A stretch of 10,333 nucleotides of DNA from Bifidobacterium breve (lineage in GTDB: Bacteria; Actinomycetota; Acidimicrobiia; IMCC26256; PALSA-555), in NCBI GenBank assembly GCA_945889545.1, contig CAMDCC010000081.1, positions 1-10,333 on the forward strand, read 5' to 3'. Below, one piece after another: positions 1-7,883 of this stretch. The notes under the pieces were generated by a model. It did no database searches and was not told where the DNA came from. It saw only the letters and a program-made list of their open reading frames with translations. Position numbers and translations under genes: made by a program. Positions within the stretch are counted from its first letter, which is position 1. Each line of letters begins with the position of its first letter.

Positions 1-589
1 GGTCGCCTTCCTGGCCGACGGCATTGGTGTCGACGATCTCCGCGCTTCCGAAGCGCGTGACGGCCGTCAGCCAAAAGCGTCCCGGCTCGTTGAGCCCAGA
101 GAGCAACTTGGCGCACCACGTCGTGGGGATCTCGAGCACCGACAAGCAGACCTTGCCGCTCGGGTCCATCCACTCGTGGGTCTGCTCCTCGGCTGGCAGC
201 AACCGCCGAAGCACCTGGTCGGTGGTCCATTGCACGGTCGCGACGGTCGGGATGCCGAGCCGTTGGTAGATGAGCGCCCGGCGCGGGTCGTAGATCCTGG
301 CCCCCACGTGGTCGATCCCGAAGTTCTCGCGGGCAATCCGAGCCGCGAGGATGTTGGAGTTGTCGCCGCTCGTGACCGCCGCGACGGCACCGGCCCGCTC
401 GATGCCGGCTTCGAGGAGGTGGTCGCGGTCGAAGCCGAAGCCCACAACCTTCTGGCCCGAGAAGTCGGCGGGTAGACGCCGGAACGCCGTCGCGTTCTTG
501 TCGACGACCGCGACGGTGTGCCCGGCCTTCTCGAGGCTGGCCGCGAGCTCGCTGCCTACTCGCCCGCACCCCACTACCACCACGTGCAC
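1..589 (-). CDS. TrkA-family potassium uptake regulator (CeoB/TrkB-like), partial
   Basis: Peripheral cytosolic NAD(H)-binding subunit that gates a Trk/Ktr-type potassium channel. The minus strand encodes 196 codons and then leaves the window, so the C-terminus is missing. The protein opens with a beta strand and the Rossmann motif GCGRVG (residues 7-12), followed by VVDKN with Asp30 at the position that binds the NAD ribose. This is the TrkA-N (RCK) fold. From about residue 135 on there is a TrkA-C-like region (EWMDPSGKV, then LSVLEIP). The GTG start at 589 is chosen because a strong Shine-Dalgarno sequence lies 5 nt upstream and the Rossmann strand begins immediately. Family members are about 215-230 residues, so perhaps 20-30 residues are lost. 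It is divergent from a KimA-like importer. That matches the mycobacterial order Rv2690c (permease) / ceoB / ceoC as I remember it, so a second trkA-like gene probably lies left of the window. The family assignment is secure; which of the two paralogues it is rests on gene order. Confidence 0.93.
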   Translation of the reverse strand, partial: MHVVVVGCGRVGSELAASLEKAGHTVAVVDKNATAFRRLPADFSGQKVVGFGFDRDHLLEAGIERAGAVAAVTSGDNSNILAARIARENFGIDHVGARIYDPRRALIYQRLGIPTVATVQWTTDQVLRRLLPAEEQTHEWMDPSGKVCLSVLEIPTTWCAKLLSGLNEPGRFWLTAVTRFGSAEIVDTNAVGQEGD

Positions 590-594
590 GTTTG

Positions 595-601
595 CCTCCT
601 C
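595..601 (-). promoter_or_regulatory. Ribosome binding site of the trkA-like gene
   Basis: The minus strand reads GAGGAGG here, 5 nt before the GTG at 589. It is close to a perfect anti-16S match and decides the GTG start. No in-frame alternative with comparable support was seen. Confidence 0.8.
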
Positions 602-669
602 GGGGGATCCGTCTGCGATGCTATCGATGCTTCGGTCCCAGGAGCGGTTCGGGCAGCGGGTGGAAGCGA

Positions 670-689
670 GTTGACGGCCTCACGTCAAC
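670..689. promoter_or_regulatory. Inverted repeat in divergent spacer, candidate operator
   Basis: GTTGACG and CGTCAAC form perfect 7-bp arms around a 6-nt centre (gcctca). The repeat lies in the 121-bp spacer between the trkA-like and kimA-like genes, 21 nt before the TTG start of the latter. Arm length and spacing suit binding by a dimeric regulator. The left arm contains TTGACG, which resembles a -35 box, but no acceptable -10 lies 16-18 bp downstream, so I prefer an operator reading. No protein that binds it can be named from the window. Confidence 0.4.
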
Positions 690-697
690 GCGCGTTC

Positions 698-703
698 GGA
701 GGG
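698..703 (+). promoter_or_regulatory. Ribosome binding site of the kimA-like gene
   Basis: GGAGGG lies 7 nt before the TTG at 711. It supports this TTG as the start; the protein then begins with the KRLLVGRP segment that sits near the N-terminus of KimA proteins. Confidence 0.75.
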
Positions 704-710
704 CACACGG

Positions 711-2567
711 TTGGCGCTCATCAAGCGATTGCTGGTCGGGAGGCCGATCTCGACGGCCGAGCAAGAGGAACAGCGCATCCCCAAGTTCATCGCGCTCGCG
801 GTCTTCTCGTCCGATGCCATCTCGTCCACGGCGTATGCCACCGAGGAGATCCTTTTCGTCGTAGCGATCGCGGGTTCGAGCCTGGTGCTCGGGCTCAACA
901 CGCTCATCCCGATCGCGATCGCGGTTGCGTTGCTGCTGGCCATCGTCGCGTTCTCGTATCGCCAGACGATCTTCGCCTACCCAAGTGGAGGCGGCAGCTA
1001 CGTCGTGAGTCGCGAGAACCTTGGCGAGAACCCGTCGCTCGTCGCGGGGGCGTCATTGCTCGTCGACTACATCCTCACGGTCGCAGTCTCGATCTCCGCC
1101 GGGGTCGCGGCCATTACCTCAATTCCCGTGTTCCGCGACCTCGCCGAGTCGCGCGTTCCGCTCGGGATCGGATTGATCCTGTTCATCACGGTGATGAATC
1201 TGCGTGGCCTCAAGGAATCAGGCCGCCTCTTTGCCGCGCCGACGTACCTGTACATCCTCACGCTCGGAGGGCTCATCGTCTACGGGCTGTACCGCAGCTT
1301 CGTCGCCGACGACATCGGAACCGTCCCATTCGACCGGCACGCGTTCGAGGCCGTAGAGGGCACGGCGCGAGCGGGTGGATCGCTCGGGATCTTCCTGATC
1401 CTCAAAGGCTTCTCGTCGGGTGCTGTAGCGCTCTCGGGCGTTGAGGCAATCTCGAATGGAGTTCCGGCGTTCCGCAGGCCGGAGTCGAAGAACGCGGCGA
1501 CCACGCTCACGTGGATGGCGATCATTCTCGGGAGCCTCTTCATGGGCGTCTCGGTACTCGCGCATCACCTCCAGCCGTATCCGAGCCATGAGAAGACGGT
1601 TCTCGCGCAGATGGGTCTTCAGGTCTTCGGGAACGGAGCGATCTTCTTCGTGCTCCAGATCGCGACCGCGATGATCCTTGTTCTCGCCGCCAACACTGCC
1701 TATGCCGACTTCCCTCGGTTGTCGTCGATCATTGCCCGAGATGGGTATCTGCCGCGCCAGCTCGCAAACCGCGGTGACCGTCTCGTGTTCTCGAACGGCG
1801 TCATCGTGTTGGCCGGCGCAGCGGCCATCCTCCTCGTGGCATTTGGTGGAAAGACCAACGCGCTGATCCCGCTGTACGCGGTGGGGGTGTTCACTTCGTT
1901 CACGCTTTCGCAAGCGGGAATGGTCAGGCATCACCAGAAGGAACGAGAAGACGGTTGGCAGCGCCACATCGTGATCAATGCCGTCGGTGCTGTCGCGACC
2001 GGAGTGGTCACCCTCATCATCGGCATCACAAAGTTCGCGAGCGGCGCGTGGGTGTCGATCTTCGTGATCAGCCTCATCATCCTGCTTTTCAAGGGCATTC
2101 GCTCGCACTACAAAAGAGTCGGCAATGCGTTGCGGGTCGAGCCTGGGTACCGCGCCCAACCGTGGAACAACACGGTCGTGGTGCTCGTGGGTCGTGTGCA
2201 CAAGGGCGTCCTCAACGCGCTCTCGTATGCGAAGTCGCTGAACCCGAGCCACTTGATCGCGGTCAGCGTCGTGAGCGATGAAGAAGAGGATGAGGCGATC
2301 CGCGAGCAGTGGGCCGCGTACGGGATCGAGATCCCGCTCGAGACGGTCTACAACCCCTACCGAGAGATGAGCCGGCCGGTGCTGCGGTTCATCGACGAGC
2401 TCGAGAAGCAGTGGAACAACGACGTGATCACCGTGGTCATCCCGGAGTTCGTCGTGAAGCGCTGGTGGGAGCACTTGCTCCACAACCAGAGCGCCCTGTT
2501 CCTGAAGGGCCGCCTGCTCTTCCGGAAGGGCACCGTCGTCACCTCCGTCCCGTACCACGTGGAATAG
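711..2567 (+). CDS. kimA: APC-superfamily permease, KimA-like potassium importer
   Basis: Predicted inner-membrane potassium/proton symporter of 618 residues (Bacillus subtilis KimA, formerly YdaO, is about 607). Hydrophobic segments fill residues 26-460, consistent with the 12-helix APC fold. A cytosolic domain resembling universal stress proteins follows at about 488-618 and ends in TSVPYHVE, like the end of KimA. From memory the whole chain aligns with B. subtilis KimA: KRLLVGRP at the start, ALAVFSSDAISSTAY, YPSGGGSYVVS, DYILTVAVSISAG, FSSGAVALSGVEAISN, LVLAANT and LIPLYAVGVF. Asp35, Tyr42, Thr123 and Tyr389 fall where KimA has the residues reported for potassium binding or transport. Annotation pipelines often call such proteins 'amino acid permease'; the KimA resemblance favours potassium, but transport is not shown here. 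In Bacillus, KimA is inhibited by c-di-AMP through the cytosolic domain; whether that holds here is unknown. The gene is divergent from a TrkA-like regulator, which supports a potassium role. Mycobacterial Rv2690c appears to be the syntenic counterpart. Confidence 0.9.
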   Translation: MALIKRLLVGRPISTAEQEEQRIPKFIALAVFSSDAISSTAYATEEILFVVAIAGSSLVLGLNTLIPIAIAVALLLAIVAFSYRQTIFAYPSGGGSYVVSRENLGENPSLVAGASLLVDYILTVAVSISAGVAAITSIPVFRDLAESRVPLGIGLILFITVMNLRGLKESGRLFAAPTYLYILTLGGLIVYGLYRSFVADDIGTVPFDRHAFEAVEGTARAGGSLGIFLILKGFSSGAVALSGVEAISNGVPAFRRPESKNAATTLTWMAIILGSLFMGVSVLAHHLQPYPSHEKTVLAQMGLQVFGNGAIFFVLQIATAMILVLAANTAYADFPRLSSIIARDGYLPRQLANRGDRLVFSNGVIVLAGAAAILLVAFGGKTNALIPLYAVGVFTSFTLSQAGMVRHHQKEREDGWQRHIVINAVGAVATGVVTLIIGITKFASGAWVSIFVISLIILLFKGIRSHYKRVGNALRVEPGYRAQPWNNTVVVLVGRVHKGVLNALSYAKSLNPSHLIAVSVVSDEEEDEAIREQWAAYGIEIPLETVYNPYREMSRPVLRFIDELEKQWNNDVITVVIPEFVVKRWWEHLLHNQSALFLKGRLLFRKGTVVTSVPYHVE

Positions 2568-2579
2568 CGCCAAGGCGCT
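2566..2579 (+). terminator. Short hairpin at kimA stop, weak terminator candidate
   Basis: AGCGC and GCGCT pair around a CAAG loop, starting within the TAG stop of the kimA-like gene. The stem has only 5 bp and no T run follows directly (a TTTT occurs about 22 nt later). It could aid termination before the pyrophosphatase gene or be chance in GC-rich DNA. Confidence 0.25.
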
Positions 2580-2645
2580 CGATCTGGGTGCTCTCGACTA
2601 GTTTTCAACGGCCGTAAAGATCGCCGGAGAGGGAGCTACCACCGA

Positions 2646-4991
<2,346 letters not shown>

Positions 4992-4995
4992 CACC

Positions 4996-5376
4996 TTGCC
5001 GAGCCGCTTCTCCCGGCGCGGGTTCCTCGGTGCTGCGGGTGGTACCGCGGCGGCGGTAGCACTCGGTGTGCCCGGCAGCCTCACATGGGGCAGTGGGGCA
5101 TGGAGCAGCACGGGAGTGGGCGCCGCCACCGTTCGGGATCCACTGACGCGGCTCGGGCGTGCGTACCTCACGTTCACGCCCGACGAAGACTCGGTCGCCG
5201 TCTTGTTTGATCGAGTGCCTGGTCTGAGTCGGCGCCAGCCGGTGGTGGAGCAGCTTCCTGCGCTTCAGGCGACCGTCGCCGCTGACTTCGCGCGTCAACG
5301 CACGGTCAGCATCGACGGCTGGCGCCTGGCCCGTACCGAAGCTCGAGTCGCTGCGCTCCACGCCCTCGGGCACTAG
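4996..5376 (+). CDS. Small Tat-signal protein, probable small subunit of the GMC dehydrogenase
   Basis: Predicted 126-residue exported protein. The N-terminus has a twin-arginine signal: SRRGFLG at residues 6-12, then a hydrophobic Ala/Gly/Val stretch to about residue 30. The mature part includes YLTFTPDEDSVAVLFDRVP and ends in IDGWRLARTEARVAALHAL. This resembles the small (gamma / 'subunit 3') components that accompany GMC-type sugar and gluconate dehydrogenases, but the similarity is judged by eye. The in-frame reading extends upstream into hppA, but the TTG at 4996 is the only start that puts the twin arginines at a normal distance from the N-terminus. No clear Shine-Dalgarno precedes it. 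The TTG lies 4 nt after the hppA stop, so translation may depend on ribosomes finishing hppA. The GMC gene follows 48 nt downstream on the same strand. Its likely role is to help fold the catalytic subunit and carry it through the Tat pathway. The Tat signal is clear; the subunit role is inferred. Confidence 0.75.
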   Translation: MPSRFSRRGFLGAAGGTAAAVALGVPGSLTWGSGAWSSTGVGAATVRDPLTRLGRAYLTFTPDEDSVAVLFDRVPGLSRRQPVVEQLPALQATVAADFARQRTVSIDGWRLARTEARVAALHALGH

Positions 5377-5401
5377 CAATCGGCGCGACCCGCGTGACCT
5401 C

Positions 5402-5434
5402 ATGCTGATCGTCCGAGTGCGCTCATGCTGGTAG
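5402..5434 (+). CDS. Ten-codon mini-ORF overlapping the GMC start
   Basis: ATG at 5402 opens a 10-residue reading frame (MLIVRVRSCW) that stops at TAG 5432-5434. The stop lies inside the first codons of the GMC gene in another frame, so the two starts overlap. The two ATGs lie in a 9-bp direct repeat, CTCATGCTG, at 5399-5407 and 5422-5430. Neither ATG has a good Shine-Dalgarno. It could act as a leader for termination-reinitiation onto the GMC gene, or be chance. Expression cannot be judged from the sequence. Confidence 0.15.
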   Translation: MLIVRVRSCW

Positions 5435-6993
5435 ATGGACGGGCAGTGCCCGACGGTTCGGTCGTTACGGCCGATCTCTGCATCATCGGCTCGGGCGCTG
5501 CGGGGATCACCATCGCGCGCGAGCTCGCAGGTTCCACGCTCGATGTTGTCGTGCTGGAGAGTGGAGCCCTTGAACTCGACACCCGTACCCAGAATCTCTA
5601 CAAGGGCCAGTTCGTTGGGCAGCCGGTGTCGGCCGAGCTCGAGTCAACGCGCATGCGCTACTTCGGCGGAACGACGAACCACTGGGCGGGTAACTGCTAC
5701 CCATTGGACCCAGCCGACTTCGAGTCGAAGCCGTATGTCGAGCGGTCGGGCTGGCCGTTCTCGTACGAAGATCTCGAGCCCTATTACTTGCGCGCCGCCG
5801 ACACGTGCCAGATCGGGCCGTTCCGCTTCGACTGGCAGTTCGGGGTCGAGAAAGGGGCGCAGGCACCGCCGGAGCTCGAGTCGCACACCTTCCGCGGCAT
5901 CGCCCGCCAAATCACTGAGGCGCGCTTCGGAGAGGTCTACCGGTCGACGCTCGTCGACGCGGCGAACATCCGGGTGCTGCTGTGGTCGAACGTCGTCGAG
6001 CTGTTGACCGCGCCGGACGACGCGCGGCGCGTCGACGCGGTACAGGTGGCCACGCTGGCCGGTCCAAAGTTCCAGGTACAGGCGACGGCCTTCGTGCTTG
6101 CAACCGGGGGCATCGAGGTCCCGCGGGTGCTGCTCGCTTCGAACTCGCGCATTCCAAAGGGGATCGGCAACAGCCACGACCTCGTCGGTCGATGCTTCGC
6201 CGATCACCCGAACGTCTTGATGGCGCTGGCCCTGCTCCGTGCTGATGCCCCGTATCACACCGCCAAGACGGTGCTCGTCGACTCAGCCGGCGTGCCGCAC
6301 CCGGTGGGAATCGCGATGTGGCTCAGGTTGCGTCGTCGGGCATTGCGCGCCAGCCAACTGCTGAGCGCGCAGATCTCCGCAATTGATCCGAGTGTCGTAC
6401 AGGCGATCGGCATCACCCAGCGCGAGTGGCCGGAGCTGTTCGAGCGGAGTGCGCAGATCGATGCGCTGCTCGCGACCTCGGGTGCTCCGACCGCAGAGCC
6501 GCGAGCGTTCCTCGTCAACATGGAGCAGGAGCCCAACCTGGCAAGCCGGGTGAGGCTCGCGCGCAAGAAGGACGCGCTCGGGATGCCGACCGTTCACGTC
6601 GACTGGCGGCTGACGCGCGACGACCGCGTCCGCACGTTTCGGACGGCGCGGCTCTTCGCTGAGCAGGTCGCCCGGGCTGGCCTCGGCCGCGCGCGGGTTG
6701 TCCTGAGCGGCTACGAGGCCGGGTCCGCGATCCACACCGACGAGCAGATCGACAACGCTGCGCTCGACTTCATCGTCGGCTCGAACATGCATCACATGGG
6801 CACGGCCCGGATGCATCGCAGCCCGCGTCAAGGGGTCGTCGATGAGCACTGCCGCGTCCACGATGTGAAGAACCTCTTCATCGGGGGGAGCGCAGTCTTT
6901 CCGACGACCGGCGCATCACCACCGACGATGACGATCGTTGCCTTGGCGACCCGTCTTGCCGATCATCTCCGAACGAAAGTGCTCGCGGCGTAG
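5425..6993 (+). CDS. GMC-family FAD-dependent oxidoreductase (sugar/alcohol dehydrogenase-like)
   Basis: Flavoenzyme of 522 residues that should oxidise a hydroxyl group of a sugar, polyol or alcohol. The FAD-binding strand is DLCIIGSGAAG (GxGxxG at 22-27), followed by VVVLESG with Glu as the ribose-binding residue. A second FAD contact region, GGTTNHWAG, is at 81-89, and FVLATGGIEVPRVLL follows in the middle of the chain. The C-terminal GMC domain has NMHHMGTARM (454-463) with the catalytic His, then LFIGGSAVFPTTG and TMTIVALATRLADHL. The spot where relatives have the second catalytic residue, usually N in a NPT motif, reads ASPPT here, so Pro499 replaces Asn. There is no signal peptide; the small Tat protein upstream probably provides export. 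Closest types by motif are the catalytic subunits of gluconate, sorbitol or fructose dehydrogenases. Those usually also have a cytochrome c subunit, which is absent here. The ATG at 5425 lacks a clear ribosome site, but no better in-frame start lies before it. The substrate cannot be named. Confidence 0.9.
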   Translation: MLVDGRAVPDGSVVTADLCIIGSGAAGITIARELAGSTLDVVVLESGALELDTRTQNLYKGQFVGQPVSAELESTRMRYFGGTTNHWAGNCYPLDPADFESKPYVERSGWPFSYEDLEPYYLRAADTCQIGPFRFDWQFGVEKGAQAPPELESHTFRGIARQITEARFGEVYRSTLVDAANIRVLLWSNVVELLTAPDDARRVDAVQVATLAGPKFQVQATAFVLATGGIEVPRVLLASNSRIPKGIGNSHDLVGRCFADHPNVLMALALLRADAPYHTAKTVLVDSAGVPHPVGIAMWLRLRRRALRASQLLSAQISAIDPSVVQAIGITQREWPELFERSAQIDALLATSGAPTAEPRAFLVNMEQEPNLASRVRLARKKDALGMPTVHVDWRLTRDDRVRTFRTARLFAEQVARAGLGRARVVLSGYEAGSAIHTDEQIDNAALDFIVGSNMHHMGTARMHRSPRQGVVDEHCRVHDVKNLFIGGSAVFPTTGASPPTMTIVALATRLADHLRTKVLAA

Positions 6994-6997
6994 GCCG

Positions 6998-7720
6998 TCA
7001 GTCGTCGGTATCGAGGAGCTCGTGGAGCTCCTCGACTTCGGCCTCGGCTTCTGCCGCTCCGAGCGGGTCGGCGTTCAGGCGTCGAGATCTTCGCCACTCG
7101 ATCACGATCGGGATGAGCGACACCGCCACGATCACCGCGACTGCCGGGAGGAGCACCTTGTCGATGTTGTCCTTCTCGTCAAGCCCGAGCTCGCCACCGA
7201 GCGCGTAGCCGAGCATCGTGATGCCGACGGCCCAGATGGCGGCGCCGATGACGTTGAACTTGAGGAACGTCTTGCGGGGCATGGCGCCCACGCCAGCCAA
7301 CGTGGGTGCGAAGGTGCGAACGATCGGTACGAAGCGAGCGAGCACGATCGTCTTCGGTCCGTGCTTCTCGAAGAACGCTCGCGTGCGCTCGACGTACTCC
7401 TGTTTGAACACTCTCGACTCGGACTTGCGAAAGAGGCGCGGGCCGAGGCGTTGACCGATGGTGTAACCAACCTGATCACCCGCGACGGCCGCGACGAAGC
7501 AACCGACCACGAGCATCACAACGTCGAGCTTTCCGCCTCCAGCCAGGACGCCCGCAGTGAACAGCAATGAGTCGCCGGGAAGGAAGAACCCGATGAGCAG
7601 GCCGGTTTCAGCGAAGACGATCAGCCACAGCACGATCTCCGCGTACGGACTGAGTGACTCCACGATCTCGTTGATATCGATGCCGAAAAGGGCGATTGGA
7701 GCAAGGGGCACGCCGCGCAC
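6998..7720 (-). CDS. DedA-family membrane protein (VTT/SNARE-associated domain)
   Basis: Polytopic membrane protein of 240 residues. DedA proteins act in lipid-carrier recycling, membrane homeostasis and envelope stress; some are undecaprenyl-phosphate or phospholipid translocases. Family motifs are intact: Glu38 with FLPGD at 46-50, GDQVGYTIGQRLG at 81-93, and ARFVPIVRTFAPTLAG at 128-143 with the conserved Arg pair. Hydrophobic segments lie around 29-45, 52-80, 155-175 and 188-205. The C-terminus is basic (EWRRSRRLN) and then strongly acidic to the end (AEAEAEVEELHELLDTDD). The start is uncertain: the GTG at 7720 has no Shine-Dalgarno, and a second GTG at 7711 would give 237 residues. The gene converges on the GMC gene with 4 nt between the stops, and is divergent from topA. 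A perfect hairpin lies in its last codons (7011-7035). The substrate is not predictable. Confidence 0.92.
   Translation of the reverse strand: MRGVPLAPIALFGIDINEIVESLSPYAEIVLWLIVFAETGLLIGFFLPGDSLLFTAGVLAGGGKLDVVMLVVGCFVAAVAGDQVGYTIGQRLGPRLFRKSESRVFKQEYVERTRAFFEKHGPKTIVLARFVPIVRTFAPTLAGVGAMPRKTFLKFNVIGAAIWAVGITMLGYALGGELGLDEKDNIDKVLLPAVAVIVAVSLIPIVIEWRRSRRLNADPLGAAEAEAEVEELHELLDTDD
7011..7035. terminator. Perfect 11-bp hairpin at the convergent gene junction
   Basis: TCGAGGAGCTC and GAGCTCCTCGA pair perfectly around a 3-nt gtg loop. The stem begins 17 nt after the GMC stop and lies inside the last codons of dedA. Neither side has a T run, so it would have to work as an intrinsic terminator without a U tract, of the kind proposed in actinobacteria, or with Rho. 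For GMC transcripts the position is right. For dedA it precedes the stop codon, so it would more likely stabilise or pause than terminate. It also encodes the repetitive EELHELLD segment, which favours such symmetry by codon choice. Confidence 0.4.
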
Positions 7721-7883
7721 TGTAGACGCCGGGTTGGGGCGAACTGTGGCTGCGTTTGACTCGCAGTATCAATGTCTGCAATGAGTTTGCCCCCGCATGC
7801 GCGGCGAGCGTGTTGTTCCCGGCCACACTTGACCGCCTCGCGTCGCGCATGTGCCGACATCAACAGGAGGAACAAGGAAACAG
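7721..7883. other. Divergent spacer between dedA and topA
   Basis: These 163 bp hold no gene I can support. They must contain the promoters of both flanking genes. TTGACT (7756-7761) and TTGACC (7829-7834) on the plus strand resemble -35 boxes for topA, but neither has a good -10 box at 16-18 bp. I see no strong inverted repeat or riboswitch-like structure. Confidence 0.4.
7865..7878 (+). promoter_or_regulatory. Tandem ribosome binding sites before topA
   Basis: AGGAGG (7865-7870) lies 13 nt before the GTG at 7884, and AAGGA (7874-7878) lies 5 nt before it. The nearer one has the usual spacing and fixes the start. The farther, stronger one may act as a standby site. Confidence 0.6.

Noticed and set aside
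616..630. CGATGC-TAT-CGATGC direct repeat in the divergent spacer
   Set aside because: Only 6 bp and two copies; not beyond chance without conservation data.
671..699. Sigma-70-like promoter from TTGACG
   Set aside because: The position 17 bp downstream reads GTTCGG, which is no -10 box, and transcription would start almost at the ribosome site.
590..710. Possible c-di-AMP (ydaO-type) riboswitch before the kimA-like gene
   Set aside because: Bacillus kimA has one, but the 121-bp spacer also serves a divergent gene, and I could not see the conserved riboswitch core.
518..1444. 308-codon plus-strand frame crossing the trkA/kimA spacer
   Set aside because: It runs out of frame through kimA and antisense through the trkA-like start; Arg-rich with no fold-like pattern.
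1218..2573. 451-codon open frame antisense to kimA
   Set aside because: Composition typical of an antisense shadow (Arg, Asp, His, Glu); the sense frame matches KimA over its whole length.
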